A DNA stretch of 64,000 bases, taken from Rickettsia bellii RML369-C. Its GTDB lineage: Bacteria; Pseudomonadota; Alphaproteobacteria; Rickettsiales; Rickettsiaceae. This document shows, piece after piece, positions 48,646 through 57,792 of this stretch. The notes beneath the pieces were generated by a model. The model was given only the letters and a program-made list of their open reading frames with translations. It did not search any database and was not told the origin of the DNA. Positions within the stretch are counted from its first letter, which is position 1; every line of letters starts with the position of its first letter. Position numbers and translations under genes: made by a program. The stretch covers positions 868,001-932,000 of the forward strand of contig NC_007940.1 in the NCBI RefSeq assembly GCF_000012385.1, written 5' to 3'.

Positions 48646-49875
48646 CTATCTTCCTCTATCCTGATCTTTATTCACCTTTACAGATTTAGACAAAGTAGTA
48701 CGAAGTTGATTAATATTTTTTGTTGCAATTACTGCCTTACCAAAAGTATCTTTCATATGGGATACTTTTTCTTTGATAAAACTTTTCTTTTTACTATTTG
48801 CTCTTCATTTTTAGAAGTAACAGGAGGTGTAGATTTGATTATAGCACTTTCAGGCGGTTTATTTTCTTGATATTTTTTACCAATATTATTAGCAATCTTT
48901 TTAACATTTTCAGTGGAAATATGATAAGAAGATTTGCCGGGCCAAAGCATGAGCAGCTTTTGAAACCATAGTCTGCTTTTCTTTCAAGTCTTTAGTTAGA
49001 TTATTTATTATTTCCGTTTTATTTGTTGATAATTCTGAGAATGAAATCTTTTCTAAAGATTCAGACAATGCCGCAGTGATTTTGGTTTTATGTTCTTCGT
49101 CTAGTTTAAAATTTTCGCTTTCTAGATTTTTTAATGTAGCATCAACTATATTATTTGTTAAAAGTTTAGAAAATGGTTTGCCGATTTTAGAGATTTTTTC
49201 TTGAGCTTCTTTATCAGTAAGTTTTGTTTCATTAATTCCCATCTCTTTATCAGTTTTATGTTGAGGTGGGGCAGGAGTTTTATCGTTTAATCTATTTACT
49301 CTTATATCTCTTAACTTATCTTCTAAGCCATATTGTTCTTGAGGAGGTAAATTTTTGTAATGTTCAGTATTTCTTGCCAGTGGAGCATCAAGCATAAAAC
49401 CCACTGATTTAGCTATCCTAGTTTCTTTAGGATCTGACGATAAACCGGAACGCTTATCATAGAAACCTCCTTTATCTGCTAAAGTAGCATAATGGTCTTC
49501 AATAGCAGAAGATAATTTAGGAGGTATGAAATTGCCCTCTTTATCAAATTCCGCTTTCATGCCCGTTTTTTCTGCTTCTAACTGTAATAATTCTTAAAAA
49601 ATTTTAGTTTCAGCAATTCGGCATTGAAAATTCGGATCAGTTTCTTGTGATAATCTATCGGCTTGCTGCATTACCATAGAGTTTAACTTATGTAATGCAT
49701 TAGGAGTTAAATTATCTCCTAAATTCTTAACAAACTCTGTTCTCTCTTTTGGATTACTCTCAAAACTACTGCTTAAAGTAGCCACATCTTCTTTCGTCGG
49801 TTCTCCTTTAACTATTCGCTCTAATACGTCTTCGTTAACGTAACCTTTTGTTATTTCACTTGGTGAATCAGGCAT
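48646..49875 (-). pseudogene. unknown rickettsial protein gene with one stop and two frameshifts
   Basis: Start ATG at 49875 (MPDSPSEITKGYVNEDVLER). An in-frame TAA after AETKIF (about 49594) is followed by ELLQLEAEKTG in the same frame. A shift near 48945 moves the reading from HALARQ to AGKSSYHISTENVKK, and another near 48795 from IVKRK to KSFIKEKVSHMKDTFG, which ends DQDRGR at 48646. The whole would be about 405 aa, hydrophilic, rich in Lys/Glu/Asn and lacking helices in the membrane. Its mature part is helical and soluble. I do not recognise the family with certainty. It may be a rickettsia-specific one. Confidence 0.6.
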
Positions 49876-50009
49876 AATTTCCTTACCTTAAGTTAATAAT
49901 TAAAGTTTATTATATTTAACAATATTTTACTAATTATTATGAACACTTAGTGCAAAATATATACCCTGCTATATTAAATTTAACATATGGGAATTACGTG
50001 TGCACAAAT

Positions 50010-50080
50010 GAAAGCTTTGTTGTGTAAGGCAACTTCCCCCTGTCACCCGGTGGTGGCGTTGTTGCGTGGTTCCGATGTCA
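50010..50080. repeat. RPE part flanking the IS110 element, right side
   Basis: gctttgttgtgtaaggcaac, then tgtcacccggtggtggcgttgttgcgtggttccgatgtca. It is a palindromic-element half that ends where the IS110 coding region ends. The inverted counterpart lies on the other side (51293-51345). The rest of the 49876-50080 gap (49876-50009) is AT-rich without a gene. Confidence 0.6.
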
Positions 50081-51036
50081 TCAACTATGTTTTAAATTAA
50101 AAAGAAGAGATTTTAATTTAGCATTAGCGATGACAATAATTTTACGCATTAAAGCGGTAAGAGCGACCATTTTCTTTTTACCATTGTTAATGAGTCGCTC
50201 ATAAAAGAGTCTTAAACCAGAAGTCTTGCTATTACGGGCTGACATAGCAGCAAGGAATAGTATAGCTTGACTCCTGCTCTACCATGTCCTACCTTTCTAT
50301 ATCCTTGATATTTACCACTATCATTAGCTTTTGGAGCAAGCCCTGCAAGAGAAGCAATCTGCCGTCTTGTTAACTTCCCTAACTCCGGTAATAATATTAA
50401 TAACTCAAAAGCAACTATATTACCAATGCCATTTATCTCTTTCAATATCTCATGCTTTGCTTTTAACAGCTGATCTGATGATATAATCACTTCTACCTGA
50501 TTAGTAATCTCTGTAATTTGATTACTTAAAACATCTATCATATTTATACAGCTATTTTTAACAAACTTATCTGTATTTGCTTGTTGTAATCTATTCTTTT
50601 CGGCAACTAACATTTGCTTTAAATCATTCCGTCTTTGTACTAACCGAAATAATTGTATATTTTGTTTTGATTCAGGCTTAAATACTTCAAGCTTATCTGC
50701 TCGCTCCTTACCATATAATCCTAATGCTTTAGCATCTAACTTATCTGTTTTTGCACTATTACCATATGATCTGATAAAATTCTTTACCTTTCTTGCATCT
50801 GCTCTATGTACTACATAACCTCTTTCACATAAGCTATACAATAACTCTAGTTCATATCCGCCTGTTGTTTCAACTACAGTTAGAGAGTTTGCTAAAATAT
50901 CCTTATTATCATTAATAAATTCAAATATACCGAAACTTGTATTCTCATATTCTTTTGTATCTTTTATGCCCTCTATTCCTACTACAAAATTATATTTTCC
51001 TATATCAATTCCTATATGTTTGTGATATTTTATCAT
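50081..51036 (-). pseudogene. IS110-family DEDD recombinase, frameshifted near the C-terminus
   Basis: Start ATG at 51036 (MIKYHKHIGIDIGKYNFVV). N-terminal DEDD acids: GIDIGK, VVETTGGYE, and TDKLDAKALG. C-terminal Tnp domain with the serine in NDSGKYQGYRKVGHGRAGV. After AGV, at about 50268, the frame is lost. The old frame stops at 50212, while another frame reads SQAILFLAAMSARNSKTSG and on to FNLKHS at 50081, which is the normal IS110 ending. Without the tail (about 60 residues) the enzyme is probably inactive. Full product about 318 aa. Confidence 0.85.
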
Positions 51037-51059
51037 ATGTACCTCGAGATTTTATATTG

Positions 51060-51225
51060 TTTAGGATTGTAATCGGGCGTGCTTATCGCATCCCTTCCAA
51101 CTATTCAAACTTCTCGAGAGTCGGGCTATAGTACCTTGATGACTCCGGTCGTATAAAACCTACTATACCGTGACGGTCGCTTACGCCCGCTTAATACCCT
51201 ATATCATTATATAGGGTATTAACAC
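51060..51225 (-). ncRNA. candidate bridge-RNA region of the IS110 element
   Basis: The non-coding 5' end folds strongly. A perfect 12-bp hairpin (aataccctatat, loop catt, atatagggtatt) lies at 51193-51220. A long-range cgggcgt/acgcccg pairing joins 51074-51080 to 51183-51189, and further short stems sit between. IS110-family elements are known to encode a bridge RNA in a non-coding end that guides the recombinase. Position and structure fit, but guide loops were not matched to the target. Confidence 0.4.
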
Positions 51226-51292
51226 TCTCTTATAAATGTTTATATTACATTTATAACTTATATTATATCACTTTCTTTTCTTACAATGCCGT

Positions 51293-51385
51293 GGCGGCAT
51301 GACACTGAGGACATTTTCCGATCTACGCAACAAAGCCACAACGAATCCCGAAATTTGACTTACCAAACCTTGAAATATCAAAGGT
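51293..51385. repeat. RPE parts flanking the IS110 element, left side
   Basis: caatgccgtggcggcatgacac to gatctacgcaacaaagcc is inverted relative to 50010-50080. It is followed by the end of a ggcaagccaaatt-type element (cgaatcccgaaatttgactt...caaaggtat). The last bases supply the aaagg ribosome-binding site for the holin-like gene. Confidence 0.6.
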
Positions 51386-51391
51386 ATATTT

Positions 51392-51850
51392 ATGATTACT
51401 TTACTTGCAGCGATAACAGGTTTTATTAGTTCTATAATTCCTGAGATTTTGAAAATTTATAAAGATATTAACGATAAAAGGCATGAGATAGATATTTTAG
51501 ATCGCCAAATTACTAATAACAAACTTAACCAATCTAAAACTTTTACTGAGCTTACAATATCACAAGAAATGGCAGAACAGCATGCCCTTTATTCTACTTA
51601 TAAATCTGGAGTTAGTTGGGTTGATGCCTTAAACGGCTCGGTAAGACCGGTGCTTGCTTATAGTTTTTTTGCTATGTATGGAATAGTTAAATACGTTCAA
51701 TATAAATCATTAAAAAGCTCTGCTCTATTAGTACAATATTTAGATATATTATGGACTATTGATGATCAAACCATCTTTGCAGGTATTATTAGCTTTTATT
51801 TTGGTCAACGTACTTTCAAAAAACTATATAAATATAATATTAATAGATAA
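51392..51850 (+). CDS. GTA-type 3TM holin-like protein
   Basis: 152 aa. A short helix at the N-terminus (LLAAITGFISSIIPEI), a charged helical stretch with RHEIDILDRQITNNK, then SGVSWVDALNGSVRPVLAYSF, the W-x-RPV-x-Y block typical of the gene-transfer-agent holin family, and two further helices. Holins permeabilise the inner membrane to release lysins or particles. No phage or GTA genes are near, so here it is a stand-alone remnant or was recruited to another use. The start ATG has aaagg at the right distance, given by the preceding repeat. Confidence 0.65.
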   Translation: MITLLAAITGFISSIIPEILKIYKDINDKRHEIDILDRQITNNKLNQSKTFTELTISQEMAEQHALYSTYKSGVSWVDALNGSVRPVLAYSFFAMYGIVKYVQYKSLKSSALLVQYLDILWTIDDQTIFAGIISFYFGQRTFKKLYKYNINR

Positions 51851-51886
51851 AATTATTATTAAATAGTTAAAATATTAATTATTCTA

Positions 51887-51915
51887 TTGTGAAAAGTTAA
51901 TATTTTATGTATAAT
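51887..51915 (+). promoter_or_regulatory. candidate promoter of the second RARP-2-like gene
   Basis: TTGTGA, 17-base spacer, perfect TATAAT, ending 39 bases before the ATG at 51955. An aagggg lies 13 bases before the ATG, a long spacing for a ribosome-binding site. Confidence 0.55.
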
Positions 51916-51954
51916 GCAAAATATAATATTTTTATAAGGGGATAATAAAATAAT

Positions 51955-53526
51955 ATGAATAAAGTAATAATGTATGGACCTGGCATTACGGATATTCCAA
52001 ATACCACACATTTGGCAAGCATAAGATCAAGTGCAATAGATCAATATCTTAATAATCTTAATACACCTGTTGAACTATTTATACGTGCACATGGTTTAGA
52101 ATATTTTCAAGAAAATTTACCATCTCAATTAAGTTTAAATTTATTTAGACCAGATAACGATTTTGATTCTTCAGAACGGCTGGCACATAATGTTCTTACA
52201 GAAATAGCTAAAAATACTATAGGAAATACCCCTAATATTGTACACATTTTTTCTTGCCATTCAGGAGCAGCTCAGCATAACTTAAAAGATGTTGAAGGTA
52301 ATATAGTGTTATGTACTTATACTAAGCCTGAAAATGAATTAAATAATAGAACAAGTCGATTAGTATTTAATAGAAAAGAAACTTTAATAGATTTTATAGT
52401 AGAAAACTTACCTTTATTAATAGCTACTGATTTTACTATTAGCTATAAGTTAGATGATAATATACATACTCTTATGTTTGATCATACATCTATTAAAAAA
52501 ATGGATTTAGTTACTTTCTCAGAATTTTTACAAATTCAATATAAGAATGTAGTAAAATTTTATACGGAACTTCAACAACAATATTCTAATAAATATCAAG
52601 AATTAATTCCTGAGTATGATTTTCCCAAAATAATCTCATATCTTCCTGAAAAATTAAAATCAGCATTTAATATTGTATTAAATGAACATTATCATAGCTT
52701 AACTAAATCAGAGATGAAGCATTTATTAAAAATTGATAATTCATATATTAGTATAATTTTAGACAAGGCTATTAAAGAATTTGATCTCAATACAGTTGAA
52801 TTAATATTAGATAGTATTGAAATTAATAACTTACATATACTTTCAGCTATTTCAGCAAGTAACACTCTACCTTCAAATCAAAGTATACAAATATTTGAAA
52901 TGGTATATGCTAAGATAAAAAATGCTGATTATAATATACTTCTACTATTCGCAATTAATGCAGAAAATCTTTCTGTAGCTGAATTTTTACTTGATAAAAT
53001 ACAAATTCAAACTTTTCATTTAATTTCAGCTATACAAAAAGCTAATCCAAACATAGTAAAAATATTACTTAATAAAGTAGAAAATATTGATAATTTAGTT
53101 TTAAACGAAGCTAATAAGTTAGGAAGCCCTCTTATATTCAAGTTAGTACTTAATAAAATGGTAGAAAACAACAGCTTAGTTTTAGCTGATATAATTAAAA
53201 CAGCTACTCCATATTTTATAAAATTAGCACTTGATAAGATGAAAAAAGTTAATCAAGAAGATCTTGTGGAAGCTATTAAATTAGGCGATCAAAACATACT
53301 TAAGCTGATACTTAATAAAATTGAAAACCCTCATACAGAAATCTTTACGAATGACAGGGGTATAATCAAGCAAATGGAAGAAGTTATAAACTCACCTTTT
53401 AGTGATAATGCTATTTCTATAATTAAAACTGCATATAGTATAGAAAACCAAGAAATTATTGATTTAGGATTTAATAATACTCCTGAGCTACTTGGAGAAG
53501 ATTTTTGTGCTCCAACTGCCGAGTAA
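51955..53526 (+). CDS. second RARP-2-like protein: clan-CD peptidase-like domain plus ankyrin-type repeats
   Basis: 523 aa, a paralog of the protein at 17995-20295. Its N-terminal domain repeats the same blocks: LFIRAHGLEYF (His46-Gly47), NIVHIFSCHSGAA (Cys101), EGNIVLCTYT and YKLDDNIHTLMFDHTSIKKMD. From about 245 it has shorter degenerate repeats of the type LLLFAINAENLSVAEFLLDK, fewer than in the larger protein. Both dyad residues are kept, so it could be an active protease or effector. No signal peptide. A strong hairpin follows. It has its own promoter. Confidence 0.7.
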   Translation: MNKVIMYGPGITDIPNTTHLASIRSSAIDQYLNNLNTPVELFIRAHGLEYFQENLPSQLSLNLFRPDNDFDSSERLAHNVLTEIAKNTIGNTPNIVHIFSCHSGAAQHNLKDVEGNIVLCTYTKPENELNNRTSRLVFNRKETLIDFIVENLPLLIATDFTISYKLDDNIHTLMFDHTSIKKMDLVTFSEFLQIQYKNVVKFYTELQQQYSNKYQELIPEYDFPKIISYLPEKLKSAFNIVLNEHYHSLTKSEMKHLLKIDNSYISIILDKAIKEFDLNTVELILDSIEINNLHILSAISASNTLPSNQSIQIFEMVYAKIKNADYNILLLFAINAENLSVAEFLLDKIQIQTFHLISAIQKANPNIVKILLNKVENIDNLVLNEANKLGSPLIFKLVLNKMVENNSLVLADIIKTATPYFIKLALDKMKKVNQEDLVEAIKLGDQNILKLILNKIENPHTEIFTNDRGIIKQMEEVINSPFSDNAISIIKTAYSIENQEIIDLGFNNTPELLGEDFCAPTAE

Positions 53527-53534
53527 TATCTAAC

Positions 53535-53562
53535 AGAGATAAGGTTTTTAAACCTTATCTCT
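53535..53562 (+). terminator. terminator-like hairpin
   Basis: Perfect 13-bp stem agagataaggttt / aaaccttatctct with a 2-base loop, 9 bases past the stop. The tract after it is attaatattc, so the T run is poor. Confidence 0.6.
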
Positions 53563-53630
53563 ATTAATATTCATCCATCTGCTATTTTCATCAATTTTAA
53601 TAAGAGTAAGTCTCTTTTATTTTTTAAGAC

Positions 53631-53660
53631 TTGAATTTTAGTAAAATGAATTTATATATT
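53631..53660 (+). promoter_or_regulatory. candidate promoter of the Hsp20 gene
   Basis: TTGAAT, 18-base spacer, TATATT. It lies upstream of the palindromic element, so the element would be transcribed as part of a leader of about 165 bases. Confidence 0.45.
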
Positions 53661-53694
53661 TAGAATATATACTTTTAATAAATAAAAATTTAGT

Positions 53695-53822
53695 AGACGA
53701 AGATCAACTTCAAAAAGAGCAAGGAGTTCATAAGACGAGGAGAGGAGCGTATACTTAATACGTGAGTACCGCAGTACTTATAGAACGACGTAGCCAATTT
53801 TTGAAGTTCATCGAGTATACAA
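53695..53822. repeat. Rickettsia palindromic element in the Hsp20 leader
   Basis: gacgaagatcaacttcaaaa and ttttgaagttcatcgagtat are inverted ends. The centre has gagcaaggagttc, gacgaggagaggagcgtat and atacgtgag. It ends a few bases before the ATG of the Hsp20 gene. Confidence 0.75.
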
Positions 53823-53832
53823 GGTTAGTATT

Positions 53833-54336
53833 ATGAAAATTAAAGCTTACATCCCAGCTATAGCAGCTGTCATCTTATCTAGTAATGCTACATTAGCAAA
53901 TCAAAACCAAGCATATAACTCTAATCATACAACTTCCTTACATCAAGCAATAGAATTACTAGACAACCAGATTACAAATATTGATAATCTATTTAAAAAT
54001 AAGTTACCTTTTTATGAATCTAATAGCATTAAGAGCAAATTTATTACTAAAGATAAACAATATATTATTATTATGGAAGTACCTGGTTTTGATAAAGATC
54101 ATATCAAAATTAAAGTAAATGGTAATAAATTATTCGTTAAAGGAAACATTGAAGACAAAAATAAAGCCGATGATTCAAATAATTATATGAATAAGAACTT
54201 TAATTATGTAATATCTTTATATGAGGATGTAGATCAAAAAAATATTTCTTCAAGTCTAAAAAACGGTATACTTACTATCACCTTGCCACGCATAGAAGTT
54301 AAAGAGCAGGACGCAAAAGAAATACCGATTAATTAA
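53833..54336 (+). CDS. Hsp20/alpha-crystallin small heat-shock protein with signal peptide
   Basis: 167 aa. MKIKAYIPAIAAVILSSNATLA is a clear Sec signal peptide, unusual for Hsp20. The alpha-crystallin domain follows (about 60-150): YIIIMEVPGFDKDHIKIKV, LFVKGNIEDK, and the GILTITLPR motif. The product would be a periplasmic or secreted holdase. 27 bases before the asmA gene, so co-transcription is likely. Confidence 0.85.
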   Translation: MKIKAYIPAIAAVILSSNATLANQNQAYNSNHTTSLHQAIELLDNQITNIDNLFKNKLPFYESNSIKSKFITKDKQYIIIMEVPGFDKDHIKIKVNGNKLFVKGNIEDKNKADDSNNYMNKNFNYVISLYEDVDQKNISSSLKNGILTITLPRIEVKEQDAKEIPIN

Positions 54337-54363
54337 ATATAGCTTTAAGAAAGGTTAAATCAT

Positions 54364-56889
54364 ATGAATAAAACTTTGAAATACTCACTTATTATATTTA
54401 TCAGTATAATATTATTGTTAATTATTATTCCTTTCTTTATCCCTTTGAACAATTATAAAGGGATAATAATAAATAAAGTCAAAGAAACGATAAATAGAGA
54501 TTTAACTATTAATGGCGATATAAAATTATCTTTATTGCCGAATCCTGCAATATCCTTACCGGAAGTTAAATTATCTTCAATAGATAAAACAAAAGAGCCT
54601 TATTTAGTATCTGTTGAAAACGCTAAAGCTTCACTTAAGCTTCTACCACTTTTTAGAGGAGCAATTGAAGTAGCATCTGTAGAGCTACAAAAGCCGGTTA
54701 TAAACTTTGAAGTTTTAAATAATGGACAAAAAAATTGGGAGTTTTCCACGCCTAAAAATAAAGCTGAAATAAATCAAGATGCTCCTATACCTACAGCTTC
54801 TAGTAATAAAAACGAGATAGAACTCCCTATTCTTATCAATCATTTTAAAATTTCAGATGGTAAAATTATATATAGAGAGAATGGTAATGAAAAAATATTT
54901 AACAATATTAATTTAGATACTCACGTTAAAAGTACTAAAGGTCCAATAGATTTTACTTTAGTATTAGAGGCTCTAGAGCAAAAAATTTATATAGATGGTA
55001 ATATTGAAGAAATTGGAAAAGTAATACCGTTAAGTGCAAATATCAATATTGCGGACGAAAAAATTAAAATTGAGGGAAAGCTCGATAGTGAAAATAATTC
55101 TTTCATAGGTCTTGCAAATATTAAAGGTAATACTAAAACTTTAGGGCTGCCAAGTGATTTACAAAATGATTATGAGTTAACAGCATCCATAATTGCAGAT
55201 AGCAAAAATCTAAATTTAAAAGATGCAAGGCTTAACTATACTAATATAGAATTACTGGCAAACGTAAATTATGATATAGAACATAGTAGTTTAAAGGCAA
55301 ATATTATTGCAAATCCGGGTAATATCATTGGTGATATTAGCTCTAATTTAGATAAGGCGAGTATTTTCAATGGTAATATTAAAATAGCAGCAGATAATCT
55401 ACAACCTTTACTTAACGCTCTGAAAATAAAAACTGATAAATTACCTCCTATTATTAACCAAAAAATTTCTCTTATTTCCAATGTAGTTTATAATTCACAA
55501 GCCTTAATTTTACATAATATCAATTTAATTGCTGGAAATAGTAATTTATCTGGTGATGTAACGCTGAAAAATCTGAAGCAAGACATATCTGCTATTCATA
55601 ATTTAAAAATTAATAATTTTGAGTCATTTATGGCTTTGCTTGGAGTGAATAATTTAAGCCATATTGGTGTATTACAATTAAATGGGGAAGTGCAAAAAAC
55701 TAAAGATACATTACAGATAAATGATAAAATATCAGCTTTTAATACTAATATAGCAATTAAAGGTGATGTTAATTTAGCTTCTCAAAAAACTAATTTTAAC
55801 CTTAATATATACAGCCCATTAATTAACTTAGAAAAAATTACCTCAGGCAGCCCTGCTCCTGCACCTACATCTGCTTCTAATCCTGTTGCAAATAATACAG
55901 GTCAAGCGTCTGCTAATGCTCCTAAAAGTAGCACTCCTTGGTCAAATAGTCCTATTGATTTAAGCTTTTTAAATACAATCGAGGGACAGCTATCAGCAAA
56001 TATAGATAAACTAACCAATGATTCATTGGTAATAAATAATTTTAAAGCAAAATTAGCTATTACCGGAGGTAAGCTAAATATTACTTCAGTTAGTGCAAAT
56101 ATTTATGGTGGCGATCTTAACGCAAACGGTTATGTAAGCTCAGGAAAAGATCAAAATGCAGCGATTAAAATTGATTTAAAAAATGCTTATGTTAAAAGCT
56201 TAACTCCACAAAGTGGTAAAATAAAAATAACCGATGGACGATTAAATTTTACCACCGAACTTAATTCTACTGGTAATAGCGTTTATACTTATGTTAATAA
56301 TTTAAATGGACAATTTAACGTAAATAGTAGTAATGGAAAAATTAGCGGATTTGATTTAAACCGCATTGTGGATGCGATAAATAATGCTAAAAATACGGAA
56401 GGAGTTCTACGCCTTATTAATGGATCTTTTAGTGGCGGTACTACATCCTTTTCCAATTTAGTAGCAACCGGTAATATAGAGCGTGGCATGGTACGACTAA
56501 CTGAATGTCATTTAGATGCTAGCCCAGCTAAAGCCAATGCTCATGGTCAGATTAACCTACCACAATATATGCTAGATGTTGGGGCAAGCGTCACTATCAA
56601 TAATTTTCCTCCTCTAGGAGTCAAACTTTACGGTTCTATAAATAATCCACAACATAAATTAGATATAGAAGCTCTTCAAACATATTTAATAAAAAATGTA
56701 TTTAGCAGCGTCATCAAAGATCTAAAAAGCGGTGAAAAGAAACCTGAAAATATTATAAAAGATGCTTTAGGTTTAAGAAAGAAAAAGGAAGATAGTAGTA
56801 ATGAACAGAATAATACAGAGCAACCGCAAAACCAACCTACCGATCCTGTTAATAAACTGCTGCAAAAAGGATTAAAGAAACTGTTTTAA
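54364..56889 (+). CDS. AsmA-family protein
   Basis: 841 aa. One N-terminal helix (SLIIFISIILLLIIIPFFIP) is followed by a long beta-rich periplasmic part. The AsmA N-terminal region includes LLPNPAISLPEVKLSS. The C-terminal AsmA domain includes LNTIEGQLSANIDKL and LNGQFNVNSSNGKISGFDLN. A low-complexity Pro/Ala/Ser segment lies at about 495-525. These proteins form hydrophobic grooves for moving phospholipids to the outer membrane. Length is normal for the larger members. Confidence 0.88.
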   Translation: MNKTLKYSLIIFISIILLLIIIPFFIPLNNYKGIIINKVKETINRDLTINGDIKLSLLPNPAISLPEVKLSSIDKTKEPYLVSVENAKASLKLLPLFRGAIEVASVELQKPVINFEVLNNGQKNWEFSTPKNKAEINQDAPIPTASSNKNEIELPILINHFKISDGKIIYRENGNEKIFNNINLDTHVKSTKGPIDFTLVLEALEQKIYIDGNIEEIGKVIPLSANINIADEKIKIEGKLDSENNSFIGLANIKGNTKTLGLPSDLQNDYELTASIIADSKNLNLKDARLNYTNIELLANVNYDIEHSSLKANIIANPGNIIGDISSNLDKASIFNGNIKIAADNLQPLLNALKIKTDKLPPIINQKISLISNVVYNSQALILHNINLIAGNSNLSGDVTLKNLKQDISAIHNLKINNFESFMALLGVNNLSHIGVLQLNGEVQKTKDTLQINDKISAFNTNIAIKGDVNLASQKTNFNLNIYSPLINLEKITSGSPAPAPTSASNPVANNTGQASANAPKSSTPWSNSPIDLSFLNTIEGQLSANIDKLTNDSLVINNFKAKLAITGGKLNITSVSANIYGGDLNANGYVSSGKDQNAAIKIDLKNAYVKSLTPQSGKIKITDGRLNFTTELNSTGNSVYTYVNNLNGQFNVNSSNGKISGFDLNRIVDAINNAKNTEGVLRLINGSFSGGTTSFSNLVATGNIERGMVRLTECHLDASPAKANAHGQINLPQYMLDVGASVTINNFPPLGVKLYGSINNPQHKLDIEALQTYLIKNVFSSVIKDLKSGEKKPENIIKDALGLRKKKEDSSNEQNNTEQPQNQPTDPVNKLLQKGLKKLF

Positions 56890-56942
56890 ATAACTCAGAT
56901 TTTATTCAGAATCTGAACTAAATATTGATTCACCGATACATT

Positions 56943-57695
56943 CTAAATTGAAAGATAATATTTTAGCAGGATAACATATTTTTCATCTTTAACTAATTTT
57001 TTTGTGGGATACTCATCATTATCGTTGTTATTCTTATCTATATCTTCTTCGTATTTTCGTTTTATACCTCTATTTCCAAATTTTTCTTCTTCTAATTCTA
57101 TGAAATCGTAAGGTATTTTTTTCTCTTCAATGTAAGATATTAGATCATCTATATCTTCTTCAATCTCTGAATCATTATATAAATTACTTGTGAAATTATT
57201 CTTATATTTGTTAATTTCTTTTAAGATTGAATTAAGTCTATTTGAGGGTATGAAGTTCTTTTTCTCTAGAGAGTAATAATCCAAGCACATTTTTGCTATT
57301 CTTTCTAAGTATTTATTATTTTTTATAAGATCGTCATTTATTATATTTTGAATCTCGTTAATTTCTGCACATATTCCTAATAATATCAAAAGATTTTTAA
57401 GATTTGCAGAATTATTAATTTGTTTATGATATGGGCTAGCTTTTTCATCTGACTGACAATTTATTATATCAGATAATATCCACAAGAATTTATCTTTATA
57501 ATCTAATGAATATTTTGTTTTGAAATTTAGGTATTTACTTAGAGCATCATTAATTTTTGAATTTTCATTTACCCATTGTCTACATTTTTCAGTATCATAA
57601 ATTTTATCATTGATCAACTCTATGACTTGATTACTTTTTACAAAATTTTCTAATATTTTTTGTTCTTCATTTGTAAATTTTCTTGTATTAACCAT
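56943..57695 (-). CDS. unknown helical protein with a basic C-terminal cluster
   Basis: 250 aa, no known family. It is all-helical by eye, with no membrane helix or signal peptide, and very rich in Asn, Asp, Lys and Ile. Near the end NRGIKRKYEEDIDK and PTKKLVKDE put two basic clusters about 20 residues apart, which resembles a nuclear-localisation signal, though the region is also strongly acidic. Encoded alone between convergent asmA and ctaB. Unlike its neighbours it has no counterpart I can name, so it may be an accessory or effector gene. Confidence 0.55.
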   Translation of the reverse strand: MVNTRKFTNEEQKILENFVKSNQVIELINDKIYDTEKCRQWVNENSKINDALSKYLNFKTKYSLDYKDKFLWILSDIINCQSDEKASPYHKQINNSANLKNLLILLGICAEINEIQNIINDDLIKNNKYLERIAKMCLDYYSLEKKNFIPSNRLNSILKEINKYKNNFTSNLYNDSEIEEDIDDLISYIEEKKIPYDFIELEEEKFGNRGIKRKYEEDIDKNNNDNDEYPTKKLVKDEKYVILLKYYLSI

Positions 57696-57792
57696 TACTG
57701 CCCTTATAAAAAATGATTTTAAAAGGGCATTATATAGGCTTATTAATAAAAAGTAACTATTTTGTGATTAGATTTGTCAAGGTAGTTTAAAA

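Larger units (their letters stand above)
50081..51292 (-). mobile_element. IS110-family insertion sequence
   Basis: About 1.2 kb. It holds one recombinase gene (50081-51036), almost no 3' non-coding sequence, and a 256-base 5' non-coding end (51037-51292) with strong secondary structure. No clear terminal inverted repeats are seen, as normal for IS110. It lies between two palindromic-element halves in opposite orientation, so it probably inserted into an RPE. Exact ends are uncertain by tens of bases. Confidence 0.75.
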
